A stretch of DNA of 64,000 nucleotides, from contig NW_019091526.1 of the NCBI RefSeq assembly GCF_001949145.1, positions 62,001 to 126,000 on the forward strand. The letters are read 5' to 3'. Position 1 is the first letter of the stretch, and each line of letters starts with the position of its first letter. The position numbers and the translations under genes are program-made. The notes under the pieces were generated by a model. The model searched no databases and was not told the origin of the DNA. It worked only from the letters and a program-made list of their open reading frames with translations. Below are positions 48,275 to 61,161 of the stretch, piece after piece. Source of the DNA: Acanthaster planci (Eukaryota; Echinodermata; Asteroidea; Valvatida; Acanthasteridae).

Positions 48275-49192
48275 GTCTCATTTCAATTGCCCTTCCACTT
48301 TGATAAGTAAAGCCCTGTGTACTTTCCCTGTAGCATTCTGCAGTGCTACGAAGTATTCTCCAGGACTCAAAGTGAACATCAGGTACTTGTAATCTGTAGC
48401 TGCCCTGGCACTCAAAACTGCCCCAAAATTTTACTCACAAGTATAGGCCTGCAGGTTTAAACTGTTGTTATTTCCTATGAGCAATTAAACTTCCCATTTC
48501 ATTACCCTTCGTGTCATGTACTTTACACTTCTGCCATCTAGAGAACTTACTGACTGGTTGCAAAGTCTAGTGGTAGTGTTGCATTCTTAATCCTGTTCAC
48601 CTCGATGTACAGAACCACGAACACTGTGCTACCGGTTAAGAAATCCCTGCTGATTGACACACCTTGGCAGTATTTGCTCACCCTCAAGACCCGGTAACGA
48701 GCCGGCATAACCTGTGAAGATTTGCTGGCGCTTGTGTCAACTCAGACACTCCCAACTGAAGGGGCTGTTCATTTAATCAGAACATGCACTTCAAAATGCA
48801 ATTGCGAAACCACTTAACCAATAAACACCAAGCCAAACGCTGATTCAAGGGTTGTTCGACTTGTTGGGATACGTCTTCTCGCTTTTGAAAGGCCACAATG
48901 GTGCTGCTTCCCGACACGAACATAACATACATTAACAAAATGCGATTTTTTCATGGGTGGGACGTGAGAGCTTCAGCTCTTTCTTAGTTTGTAGGCATCA
49001 CAGTGGCTACTTCAAGATCTTGTTGCGGAGACTTAAGATAAGCAGGTGCAATGCATGGAAAAGTACACAACAGTCAAAAGAATAAGTCATACCGCTGCAG
49101 TGTATACGCTTTGCCTTGACTTCAAAACTAATGGCAGTTCAAATCATATAACGTTAGGTACAAACCTCAAAATGATTTTATAATACAGTTAC

Positions 49193-49679
49193 CCTTAATA
49201 GCTTTGGTTTCCTTTAAAAACATGTAACAATGGGGATAGCATCTCAGTGATGTATAATGGAACAAACTTTCGTCGTAAAGGAAACATCTCAACAAAGTCT
49301 TCATTAATGTCTGACATCTTCTGATATGTTTCACCGGGTCTGACACTTCTAGTCTTCTGATAAGCAAAGCTAATGATGCAGCCCTGTGCCTAATAAGCAA
49401 AGGGAACATTTTTAGACCAGAGTTTGCACAAACTTGTAAGGACTCACTCGTCTTCATGGGAGTTCCTTTCATCAACTTGTATACAGCTGAACACAATAAT
49501 TTGAAAGTATTCAGTACTGTGTATTCTTGAAATCTGCCGTGGTCTGAGGAGATCTGGTCAAAGTGGTTGTAGAACAGTTCCTTACAGGATTGAAGACCGT
49601 TACAGGATTGAAGACCGTTAAAAATCAGGCAAGAATTACACCCATGAGCAAATGTGCTGAAGACTACACACTGGCTTCT
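49193..49679 (-). CDS. Candidate internal exon of an unidentified minus-strand gene (162 codons)
   Basis: The longest open frame in the window. It follows a good acceptor, TTGTTAGTTTCATTTCAG (AG at 49680-49681), and ends at AAGG|GTAACT, giving 487 nt in phase 0 with a phase-1 end. It reads RSQCVVFSTFAHGCNSCLIF at the start, FDQISSDHGRFQEYTVLNTF in the middle, and later GLKMFPLLIRHRAASLALLI. The helical, Leu/Cys-rich composition suggests an alpha-helical repeat protein, but I could not place it. I compared it with FANCD2 from memory without a convincing match. An 18-bp direct duplication (49582-49617) repeats the in-frame peptide NGLQSC. The frame continues past the donor to TGA. The surrounding region is CpG-poor. 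Confidence 0.3.
49582..49617 (+). repeat. Perfect 18-bp tandem duplication
   Basis: TTACAGGATTGAAGACCG occurs twice in a row. It lies within, and keeps the frame of, the candidate exon on the minus strand. Confidence 0.9.
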
Positions 49680-52106
49680 CTGAAATGAAACTAACAATCC
49701 TACATAAATGCCTCAAGTGCGACTGTAACACAGTTTTAAACAGAGTAAAAATACAAACCAATCAAGACATGACTTTCTTCTCGTGTGATGATCCAGAGAG
49801 GAATTTACAAAAAACTTCTAAACTGATGCTTTGTGAAGTCTCTTCTAAATATCAAGGAAAATATCTGAAAGGGCAAAGGTATACATCATATTGAGAAATA
49901 TATGACAAAACAAAGAGACAAATTTAAAATAAATTACAAGATCCCCAAACTGAACACTGATGTTTTTCTTTTCTCTGGGTGGCCACTGGTGATTATTCTC
50001 TAGCTCTCCCATGGGTACAAGCGAGGAAACGCCAGGACAAAAACAGGGAGAGTTAGTTTAAGAAGTCACGTCAGCCCTTGGAACTAACCGTCCAGGAAAA
50101 AAGTGCAAGTAGGGACTGGAGGAAATAGGGCAGAAAAAGTCCCAGAGTGACCTTGGTGGGAATCGAAATGAGGTTCATGGGAAGATGTGAAAGAAAAGCA
50201 TGTGCCTATTTTCAAGGAACCAAGAAAGATTTTGACTTCTGGTCCATTATGCCATAACATTTTAAGTCCAGACAACCAATTTACATGCTGGCTTGTAACA
50301 ATGACCCCAATGGCACAATGACAACAAAATGATGTCCACACCATTAGGCACGTAAGGCTTTCCACTTGTACTGGGCTGGACGAAAAAACACTTGTAACGA
50401 AAAACAAGTATACGGGCATCATTACAGAGAGTACCTATGTATCTTGTCCAATTGTTCTTAGCTTGTAATCCGAGACCTTAAAGAAACTGATCCCAATCGG
50501 CATCTTTTTTCCTGCTAAACCCCATGTTTCCAATACAGTCTTTGTAAACAGAATAAACAAGTTACGGGCAGGTCTCTTGAGTGGCTCCAGTTGGCGTATA
50601 ATCCTTGTAACACAAATGGGGGGATTTATGTCAGGGTTTCCCTTCTACCCATGGGCGCAGAATTCCACAGCGTCTTAAGCCCCCCTTCCTTTGCAAAACT
50701 ACTAATTCCTTCTTTCTTCCCCCGTGTTGTAAAACATGGACTTATGGTTTTGTTCCCTAATCTGCCACACAGTTGTCCCTCTTCTAAATATGCTATCAAA
50801 TAGCACTTTCTATCCCCCGTTATTTGTGTTACCCTGTGTGGGTATTTTCCAAAGTGACAATGCAGTGGTTCTTTCTTGCGAGGACAAATTAGATGGTGGG
50901 ATGTTGAGGATTATCATTGCCAGAGTCTGACAAATGGAACCTCTACTGGGAATGAGCGTTTGGAAAGAATTGCCCTTTAAAGGGAAACAACAATCCACGT
51001 AAAGAAGTGTTGAATGTGCATTTTGGAAAAGTGTAATTAGTCAAGAAAATACACATAAGGACTGAGTGATGCTCTCAGGTTTTGACTTGAGCTGCTGAAG
51101 TTGCCATAGTGAAATACAAGATGGGAGAAGGGTGTTATTTGGACTTAGAACCTAATCCTCTTCCAAAGGTCCCATGATGTCTTGCTTTCCCAATTGCAGC
51201 AATCCATACAGTTTGGCTCTATTTACTGGTTACCAAGGGTTTCTGTAATGAAGGGTAAACATCATTCATTAGTCCAAAGTCACACAGGTTTTACAGGGAC
51301 AAGAATGGAAACCCAGGCGCTGACTTGCAAATCAAATCTACTTGTTTTTAAGGACATATCCCTCAAAGGCCTACAATTGCTGCCAATAACCCCACAAGGT
51401 CAACTTGAACCAATGGCGGGGGGGTGCCCCTCTCAAAATTTCCCCTCCCCAAAACGGTGTTTTTTTAATCGATCAGTGAAGATATAAAGTGTCTTAAATG
51501 GAGGTTTTTTGTATGGACAGAGCCATTTTGTTCCGGAAATTGTTTCTGAGCAACTGCTCTGCCTAATTGTGACTGGTGCGATCAGTTGATGCAAAAGTGC
51601 ACCAAGGAAGCTGCTTACTTGTTTTGGCCCCCCCCCAAGAAAAATTGAGTCTGGATCTGGCCTTGGACTTGAGTACCAGTCTGAGTCTAGACTCGAGTCC
51701 TACACATTGCTCGATACCACTACCAACCCATCAGGCTGTTATTACTGTTCTAGGAGTAGTACAGATTGGCAAGGTTGATGCAGAACCTGGGAATTGCCAG
51801 TACTTGACTGCTTGGAATGGAACAACAGCAGCAACTTCAGTTGAGCATATGCAAATTGATCCTTCCTTGCCCCAAAAATGACATGAAATTTCCAAACATG
51901 AAAGCATTTTCATGGTTAAGTTCCAACACTACAGGTCTGTATACATCTGGATTATTCCCATAATTTACATCATGTGATAGCTAATTAGGCACTGTAGCAA
52001 GAGTGCATATCCAGTGACTGCATACACCGAAACCATTAAAGAGCTGGTAATCCCCGAATAGGGGCCCATCTTCCATTCTAATAGGTGAACATGGTGTACA
52101 TGATAC

Positions 52107-52230
52107 CAAGTCAAGAAGAATCTCATGAGCTGTCTGGAGGTTTTTATTGTAAATGGACATGGGCTCAGCATAATGGCTTGGAGGCCCAGACACCTGCTCT
52201 GTCCCAGCAAACCATGCAGCCAGTCTGAAT
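52107..52230 (-). CDS. Candidate internal exon of an unidentified minus-strand gene
   Basis: The acceptor CATCTTATGCTTACACAG (AG at 52231-52232) is followed by one base and 41 codons reading FRLAAWFAGTEQVSGPPSHY, then AEPMSIYNKNLQTAHEILLD and L, up to a weak donor TTG|GTATCA. It ends in phase 0, which would allow joining to the 49193-49679 candidate. The peptide looks like genuine protein (amphipathic, few Cys). An overlapping frame is open too. The family is not recognised and the donor is poor. Confidence 0.24.
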
Positions 52231-55200
52231 CTGTGTAAGCATAAGATGTTAACAACATTAAACAAGGAAACAATACCGCAATGTAACCACCAAGAAGAAT
52301 ACACATGAAAATGCTACACCAAATTTCGCACTAGAGATAGCACAAAATTTCCACTTGTTATGTCAGTACTGTCTAGCCAAACCTCAAATGCTGAAAGACA
52401 GACCAAAAACAAAGATTCAACAGAACAAAATTGAACTCGAGACACGTTAAGGCTGACAAACATCTAAGAATTTCCACAGGGTAAAGATGATTATTTTTCT
52501 ACTAGCCATGTTTTAGGTTGCCATTTAACCTAATAAGTTCAATATTTTCAATCATCCGTATACTGAGTAAAAAACCAGGCACAGGGTAAGACTCGAACTT
52601 TTGAAAGATTGACAATGCAGTTGGCTCAGCTGGTGGCCTGACTGTAAAAATGTATAAAGAGATACCTTGGTAGGTGGTACATGTGCCATGCTTCTTTTCA
52701 CTTGTGCCGTTCTAAAGAAGGGTTCAATTTATTGTTTCATGCACTTTTTACACTTATGACCTTTCCCCTCTATAACATTCAGATTTGGGATTAAAAGAAG
52801 GTATAATTACTTTATCCATTTGGGTCTGAGTGTTACAGTTAGTTCCCTTTTTTCCCATGGACAATACAAGTTTGTTTGTATGTTTTTCAAACAAATTACT
52901 TCTAGTATTCACATGAAACTAACAGTTCCTGAAAGCGCGGATGACAATGGCTTGCAAGCCTGAAGAAACTTGTGATGTCTGAAGGAAATTTAGACAATCT
53001 AAAAATTTAAATTTCAGTTCTGGGGGGGACCTATGATCAAAGTATTGAGACAAACTCAGGAATCAGATATAGACAACAAAACAACAAACAGAACAAAACC
53101 TTCCCTCAAATAATCAATTTGGTTTTCGGTATGATTTGAAGTTCGTATGCAGAGGGTGTAGAGTGTACCCTGCACCAGACTGACTCCAAGTGGCTCCATT
53201 ATAATAGGATATCTACTGGTGCTACATGGATAAGTTGATGTAGGGCTACAGTGTCCCTGAGCAGACATCACGGTCATAAATTTCTTTAGGGGTTTCTGGA
53301 GCTCCCCATCGATCAGTAAGCGATGAACAGTTTTTTGGCTGGGGGAATGGTTCACTGCACATACTGTTCCCTTGATTCCATGCACTTCGGGAAATAGGAA
53401 CTTTAAAAAAATGCAAACTCTGATGCAGTCCTCCATAGAAACGAATAGAAGAATAGTGGGTCCATTTTCTCTATAATATTAGAATGTAAAGCCCTCTGCA
53501 AATTTAAGCACCTAGCACAGCTAATCATGGGACCCTCCTCACAAAACAAAGCATGATAAAACCCCCCATTTCCTAATCAATGGCAAAGTCCCATGTTGCA
53601 ATCAACAGTGCCATTCAAAGCCCATTCATACCAACCCTGGGATGATCCATTTAGCCATAACAGGGATTACTAATTCATAGTCGGATCAGCTGCTTTGGGG
53701 TAATAATACACTCCCAGATAATACTGATCCACCGGGAGGGTAGTGAGATAGTGCCCTCTTCATCTGATGACATACACAAAGGAGAGGGGTCAGGCTGCAT
53801 TTTGTACGAGGGAGCAAAAAAGTGTTAGTTTTGGAACACAACAAACACATACAACATGGCATTTCAAATAGAACCAGAATCTTCAACTGAATGAAAACTC
53901 CACCCAGACAGGAGAGTCTACGTATGACGTCTGCTGGCAGCAGGATGGCATGCTGATATGAAAAACTACTGCTGAGATGATCTATAATTTGCTGCTTCTG
54001 CTCAGCTTCCACCCAAAAGTTTTCCAAGTCCCCAAATGCCAAAAAATTCATGATTCTCCAATATACCTACAGAGCAGAAGGAGCCAAAGGCTGTCAGACA
54101 ACAGCCACTCAAATAGGCATTGGCAGATCTGGAGCAAAGGTTTCAGGGGAGTTATTGGAAAGAGAAACAACATTTTAAAAAGCTGGGTTGGGGGTAATAT
54201 TATACATCCAGAACAATCAACATGCTTTCAGCAGCCAATGTATCATGCACTTATGTGCACACTGAACATGCAGGCATTGTTTTGACACTACATGTAGGTC
54301 CAGTCCATGTGCTTTCTGAAATTTCTGTTTACTCACCATAAACTTCTTTAAAGGATGGGTGGAGGAAATACCTAAAGGTTTGTATGGCCTATGGCCCTCT
54401 TAAATATGGAATCATGACCCTAGGCTAAATTCCAATAGCAAAGCAGAATGAGGTCTACAGTTGTAGAACTCATGAAAACAAATATATCCATAACCCCCTT
54501 TTCCATGATCTGAGTAGACAGGGCCCAGCTCAAGCCATGGGTGGAGGCATAACTCTTTGTAGGGGGGGACTGGGGCACTCAACAATGGTAGCAGACTGCC
54601 AGACAGACAAACATTTTTTGATGGAAACTTGCGATTTTCATCTATCCTTCTTCTTTTCACTTTTCTCCATTTTTCTGAGATTTTTTTATTTTGCCCATTT
54701 GTTTACTAAGGGGAAAAAATAGCAAAACCGGAGAAAGGTAATTAATTGTCCATGGACTGAAGACAGGTGTACTGTTCACACTCACACAGTGTTTTTCTAC
54801 TATTTTAAGCACAGTCAGAGCTTTGAGAACTCGGCAGGCCTGGTCTGACCTGTGCCATTTCTATCTGCAAAGAGTGGATAGCAGATTGGATCATTGCTAC
54901 AGCTGAAAGGGGTTGACAGAACCTCTGAAGCAGACCCTATATCCAACGTGGTAATTTTGGATACCTTTAGAGGGTCTTACCAAAGTGTTAGAGAATGTAT
55001 TTCTGAAGAAAAAATTAAACAGCAAACTTTCCCTGTCACCCTTAGTACTTCCTATATCTTCCAATTAAAAACAACCTAAAAGTGTTTTCATACTTGTCAA
55101 TATTACCTAAATAAAGACAGCTCCATGTTAAAAACTTTTCAGTGTGTTTGATCTAAAAAGACCTTCCGAAATGCTGAAAACAGCAAGAAAGTGTGGAAAA

Positions 55201-56179
55201 TGATACAACTGTAGGATTTCTCCAAAGCGTAACAAAACTGTTGACCAATGACTAATCTTTATACTCAATATCTATTGCATTAAAAGAATTACTTCTCTGA
55301 CTTTACTTTTAAGGTCCCTGGATAATTTCTACTTTGGGGTTTAATTACAGGTTATTTGGTCTCATTCTGCATTGAAAAGCAACAACAGCACACTTCTTTA
55401 AAGATAAAGCCTATCTGGGAAATGACTTAAAAATAGCAAACCTGATGAGGACTACCATTTTCAGTCAGTAGAGTGACTCTGTTTTTTCCTTAATGTAAAT
55501 GCAAGAGCCATGACTGTTTTGTTTGCTTGAAAAATTCTGCATAAAAAATGTATTTTTGTGTAAATCTAATCTTCAATCCATGACTGCTACATTTCAGGTC
55601 GAAAGGAAGGAATATGGGGAATGGGGAACTCTTCTAGCATACTGAAAAGCTTGCTTAAATGTTTAAGGCATTAAGGGCACTAGATTACTGTACAAGCCAA
55701 TGAATCACATTAACAACAACCACTAACTCAGGACACCATCTCCTGTTTAATTATGTTCCATATTAAAAAAATGCATTTTGTGTAAATAAGCAAATCTGCT
55801 CTCAGCATACTTGATGATACTGGCATTACAGAATATGAGGCATGGTAGTGTGGGTCCCCCTTATCTTCACATTCTCCATCAGAAATTTCAGCTATGCTAT
55901 GCAAGGGGGGGATATCAGGTAGGACTACTTTTGTGTTCAGAGAAATATCATTAAACCATCGGTTGCTGAGATAAGTTCCAGCAGGGTTACTGGCTCAGAA
56001 CAGGGGCACGTTCAAAAGCAAACCATGCATACTGAAAAGGCACAGTGGGGGGTATGCCAATACAGGCATGGGGCTTAAAACATACATGTACCCCAAGATT
56101 GTTATGTTCTAAGCCTGAATTCCCCTCAATTGAGGATATGTTTGCATTTGTGCGGATGTAAAAATTTCTCTGTCAGTTT

Positions 56180-56219
56180 GAGATTCCCTCTCAAGGATGT
56201 GAGATTCCCTCTCATTGAA
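56180..56219 (+). repeat. Two-copy tandem repeat, 21-bp unit
   Basis: GAGATTCCCTCTCAAGGATGT is followed by GAGATTCCCTCTCATTG. Confidence 0.7.
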
Positions 56220-57414
56220 ACTGTCTTTGATTTAAATAATCATGTGACACCTCTTTGCCAATGAAAAGAGAGTTAGTAGGTTCAGTTGACAGCTGTTTTA
56301 ATGCATCTCTGGAAGGTCTAATGACCCTTTGAGGGGTTTAGAAGTACTGAGTTTTTCAACACACAATTCATTAAAACTTCAAAATAAAAGTAGGCTAGCC
56401 GTAACCTTCAAAGGACATTTGGCACAATTACTCAGATTAAAAACTTGAAAAATGGGACCCTTACTTTTTGGCTAATGGAAATTGTAACTCCTTCATTAAA
56501 GCTAACTCACAATTACAGACGTTAAGTTATAATGATCTCCCTAAATGGTGGTAACCTTTAATTCAACACATTAAATCCCAATACTCTCCCCAAATGGTGC
56601 AAACTATTTTAATGCTCTTTATTACCCTCTTTTCTTAAGTCCACTCCAACACTCTACAAGTACTCATTCCTTCATCAACATCACCTCTTGATTTCCACCC
56701 CCTTGAGAATTTTGCCCTGTGAAGGTTCCAAATGCCATCCCTTCATTACAACTGCAGACAAAAGCACCCAAAGGGTGGGGGAGCCTGGGAGCCATTCTTC
56801 ACCTAACCTACAATTGTTCTGGGCGAGTGGGTTATTGATGAGGATTAAGGCTTCTTGCTCTGTTATCTGGGGAACAACCCCTTTGAACATCCCAAAAGCT
56901 GCTTATCCTCTTATCTCTTAATCTGAAACCACCCTGGTCAGCAGTCTAGAATTGTGTCATTTTAATACTCATAAGAAATAAGTTGGGGAATGTGGGTAGG
57001 GTCTGAGTTAACACAGGTTTAGATAATCATCTCAGAGAAAGGGAAATAAGTTTAGGATTCAGAAAAGTGAAACAGGTTGGGAACCTGAAACTTCCAGAGA
57101 CACCTTGATGAAAATGTACACACAGCAACAACATGGATACCAGCAAACGTTTGGATAGCTTACAATGAGCTTAGTGAAAACTTAGGCACATGCTTTTTTC
57201 ACCCACCAATATTTCAGCTCACTTGGAGGAAAATTCTCCCATGTTCAGAGGGTCTGCAGGGAAAGGTCTATGCAACAAGGTGTCATGCAGCAACAGGCAA
57301 TATCCTTGCTCATGTGATACCCTCTAAGCCAATCAGACAGAACCTGCAGGACAAGCTGACACTTCTATTTTTCCTGGATGCATCTCTGAGATCATTTTTT
57401 GCCTCTCTTTCTAG

Positions 57415-57445
57415 GTTACCTGAATTGCTATTACCACCTGATGAT
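57415..57445 (+). CDS. Candidate 31-nt microexon, plus strand
   Basis: A very strong pyrimidine-rich acceptor, TTTTTTGCCTCTCTTTCTAG (ending 57414), and a GAT|GTAAGG donor at 57446 bracket 31 nt. With one leading base it reads LPELLLPPDD. The evidence is splice sites and an open frame only. Confidence 0.2.
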
Positions 57446-59240
57446 GTAAGGCACTAGGCCTTCCATTTTATCCTCTGGTAGGATTCCCATATGTGCAAAC
57501 AAACCCTTCTATCACCAAATAAAGGGTAGTGATGGCCAATCAATTCAATGAGGCAATTGCTGTGGAGTAACGAGTGTGGGCCGCTCTGCTATTAATAGGT
57601 CTGATCAATAAGTAAAAACAGCAACATGGTATGATGTGTGTCAACATGAAGTAGACAGAAACTTTGAAGTGGGGGATTATTGAGATGAAACCTTTGAAGA
57701 GAAACCCTGAACAGAACAAAGGAGAAGATGAGTCAGGACTGGAGGTAATCTTATACATCAGTTATAAGCAAAAAAATTCTCCAAGCACAAATAATCTAAA
57801 TAGGCCAATAACCGCACAAACAAGGAAAAAGATACAGCATTAATGAAAACATTCTCATAAAAACATTGACAGTTTTATTGTGTTTTTTGTATTCTAAGCT
57901 TAATGGTATGAAAAAACTGACTGCCAAAAATTGCCTCAAAATTTGTGTTACAGGCTGCAGGGGTCTAACTTTGAAATTTTCTGGGGGGGGGCACATCCAT
58001 CTCCTTCCTAAAACTGAACGTGATGGTTAGGGCTGGCATTGATGTCCTCTGCTTTTTAGTCAAAGTTTATGTGACCTCAATCCCCTGTCCTAAAAGAAAT
58101 CCTAAGTCTAGATACCTTTGCAATGAGCTGCTGGAATTAATTTCAATAACCTTGTTGGATGAAACAACAACCAGGAACAGAATGATTTAGAAATGCTTAA
58201 AAAGTCACAAGGAAGTTAACTTCAGAGACAGGCCTGATCATCCCTTCTGCATCTTCTTCATCCAGAGGAAATTGCCTTGAAACTGGGCCTTGTTGGGGTA
58301 TTTGAAGTAAACAACTAAAAAAGGAGCAAAACAGTGACACCAAGAGAAAGGTGTAAAAGACCAGAAACTGGTACAAAGAACCTTGTGCACAACTAAGGAT
58401 AATGACTGGAGCATGCTGACAAGAGAGCAGACAACCTTTGTGGGACTTGTGACAAATAAACCATTTTTAGGTAATGGGGGCTGACATTTATGCCCACACG
58501 ACATGAGTGTGGTCTTAGGCCTCAAGAGATGTGACAATAAACCAACTGGAAAAGAACATTACATCTAGTTTCTAGTTTCCCTAGAAACTGGAAAAGGAGC
58601 AGTTAGAACAGCAAGTGACATGTTTGTTTCTTTTTAAAACTGAAAAGTATTTGGTGTTTTTGAAAAAAATAAAATATGACCAAATGTGTTTGAGAGACAA
58701 AGTCTTAAATTTAGACCCCAAACTTGAGTCAGGACCCAAACTCAAACAGACTAAAATACTATAAACACAGCTTTTCTCCTGGAACTCATCTCTATTTCAG
58801 TGTTTATACAGGGACCAAACAAATATTTCAATGATCACAGCAGAAGACGTGTGCGGCAAAAGCAGGCATCCCATGGGGTAAACAACCACAACTGGGAGAA
58901 ATGGTCCCTGCACAAAAGTTGTCCCTGCCAGTTTAAAAGGTCCGTCTTGAAAAGACTTGTAGGATTACTGGAAGCAAGTCAGCGATACTTCACAGCTAAG
59001 AAACTGACAACAGGACTTGAAATCAAGCCTTTGGACCAGAAAAGCCTCTATACACAGGTCAGCTTTCTATAGGACAGTTGCTGACCATTAGTGCCCCCCC
59101 CCCAAAAAAACCTCTCCAGAATAGCTGCTGTCATTGAGAAAAGGACAACCAGTCAACATAATGGGTGGAAGTTTAGTTGATGGTTGGGGAAGAGGTCACA
59201 CTCTAAACTAATAGTGTTTTGTGGTTAACTCTAGTTGCAG

Positions 59241-59338
59241 GTGGCCAAATTGGGAGAAAAAAGGGATAACCACTTTCTATCCAGCATGTTGCTGATGGAA
59301 ATTGACCATGCTTCCAGGCATGGGGTAGGAACATGCAG
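59241..59338 (+). CDS. Candidate internal exon, plus strand
   Basis: The acceptor GTTAACTCTAGTTGCAG is followed by a phase-0 frame, VAKLGEKRDNHFLSSMLLME and IDHASRHGVGTC, ending at ATGCAG|GTGCAA in phase 2. The balanced charged and hydrophobic composition is coding-like. An upstream candidate at 58801-58877 (acceptor CATCTCTATTTCAG, donor GGG|GTAAAC; FIQGPNKYFNDHSRRRVRQK in one frame) could join it in phase 0. Neither is recognised. Confidence 0.24.
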
Positions 59339-61078
59339 GTGCAATCCTCACAATGCATTTTGCTTACCAAAGAAAAAAATAAAAAAAATAAAGATCTCTT
59401 GGTTTCCTGTTTATACTATTTTAGGGTCCTTTCATAACTTTTTGAAGGGTAGAACTGCAACAACATAGAACATTCCAAGTTCACTCAGCAGAATCTTTCA
59501 AGGTGTAAATTCAAAATGAATTCTGAATAAATTTTAGAAGTAAGACAAGCAAAATTCAAACCCTGCCACAAAAAAGTGTAAGCTAGTCAAAGGGTGTATA
59601 ATAATCCGCCTAAAGTCTGCTTTTTGTATGGGCGGCTACGTTTACAGAGCTATCACCCTTTGTTGGTGTCATTTTTCCCTGCATGTATATGTGTGCCACT
59701 ACTTTTATATAATATTTAGAGGCTGTGTATGCTTTAGTGCTTTTTGAGCTGCATGAGACTTTCAACAATCCAATTATTCTTTTGTTTCTTGCTGGGGGCC
59801 AGCCATAGTTTTGTTTGGAAGGTGTATCGGCTTGTGCATGTGCACATCCCTGATATAAGGTTTTTACCAGTTTGCTTCCTGGCTCAAGTGCTAAATGTTA
59901 TCACAAGAGATTACTGTGAGTACCAAATGAAATTATAATGGTTGTAACAGGACCAAGGGCTGCCAGTGGTTTAAGTCCACGTTGGGCAAAACAGAGATTT
60001 ATCTCAAGGAAGATTGTCCAATTTTTTTTCATAAAAAATCCTCCTCCTGCTCCTCCAAGGGGAGGGGAAGCACTGTTTCAAAAATTGTTTGTGTTTTCAA
60101 TTTGTATTGAAAAAAAAAACCAACTTGCCCCAATCTCCCTCCCTCCAGCTAAGAACACCACTGGTTAAAATTCAGTAGAGTTTGAATTGGTGCATAGGTT
60201 CAAGTTAACTAGGTCGAGAGCCCAAGTTTTCTTGGCTCTCTGCAGTTTTATAGACAGAAAAAAATCCACCAGTGCTACATAAGAAGGCCTATCGGAATAC
60301 ATGCACGTTGGCGATTAGGTGAGACCACCGAAAATTAATTTCTGTGATATTATGATCTTAGACTCATCGGCAATAACTTTGCACATATTTGTTTTCATAT
60401 TTTGTATTCATAACAATCATAGCCAACCTCTGCAAAGCCTTTGAAATTGGAACAATAAATACAAGCATTCATCTGCAATGTGGCGTCAGCCAATTAACTG
60501 TACAGGTCAAGAACTGTCCCCCCACAGCGAACATAAAAATCACGGATTTGTAATCTGAGAGCTGGGGGACAAAAGAAGTATGGGGACTTCTAGGTCAGGC
60601 AACAAACTAAACCCTGTTCTGCATTCAAATGAAAAAAAAATGGACCATCACAACAGATAACTGTACGACAGGTATAAATTTTCTTCAGTCATTTGAGAGG
60701 TGATATGAATTATTTGCAATTACTCTCTAATATTAAGAAAACCATATTGCAAAGAAAACCTTATTGGACTGGTACAAACTATCTTATGAAATCATTCAAC
60801 CTGGTATGTTGTCAACCAGTAAACACTAATTGAAGGAAAGTTATTTAAATTAGGATATTTGGAAGGGGGCCAACTAAACCAAGCTGTACTATGACAGCCA
60901 GATTCTACATTTAGGACACTGCAGAAATGGAACACATGTAACGTAACAGACCTCTCTCACAGGATGCCTTTTTCACAGGAAAATGAAAACTGAATCAGGT
61001 GTGTGCAGATGCGGTGTGCAAATGTTCTATATATGTGTGTCACAAAGTCAAAATGCTGATACACATGGCAATCTGTAG

Positions 61079-61161
61079 GAAGTGATATCAATTGAGGAGG
61101 ACCTGCTGGTGATGAAGACCCAAGATCATCGTGATAATGAACCCTGCTCATCATGTCTCAG
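61079..61161 (+). CDS. Candidate internal exon, plus strand
   Basis: Between ATGGCAATCTGTAG and CTCAG|GTACAC lie 83 nt whose phase-0 frame reads EVISIEEDLLVMKTQDHRDN and EPCSSCL. It is acidic and hydrophilic, with a closing CSSC. Two strong splice sites and a clean frame support it, but the protein is unknown and the phase does not join directly to the 59241-59338 candidate. Confidence 0.24.

Noticed and set aside
51641-51710. GAGTCTAGACTCGAGTCC-type sequence resembling a degraded hAT repeat
   Set aside because: Too short and diverged to define ends; kept out of the feature list.
52616-52640. TTGGCTCAGCTGGTGG, similar to a tRNA A box
   Set aside because: No B box at the right spacing and no cloverleaf.
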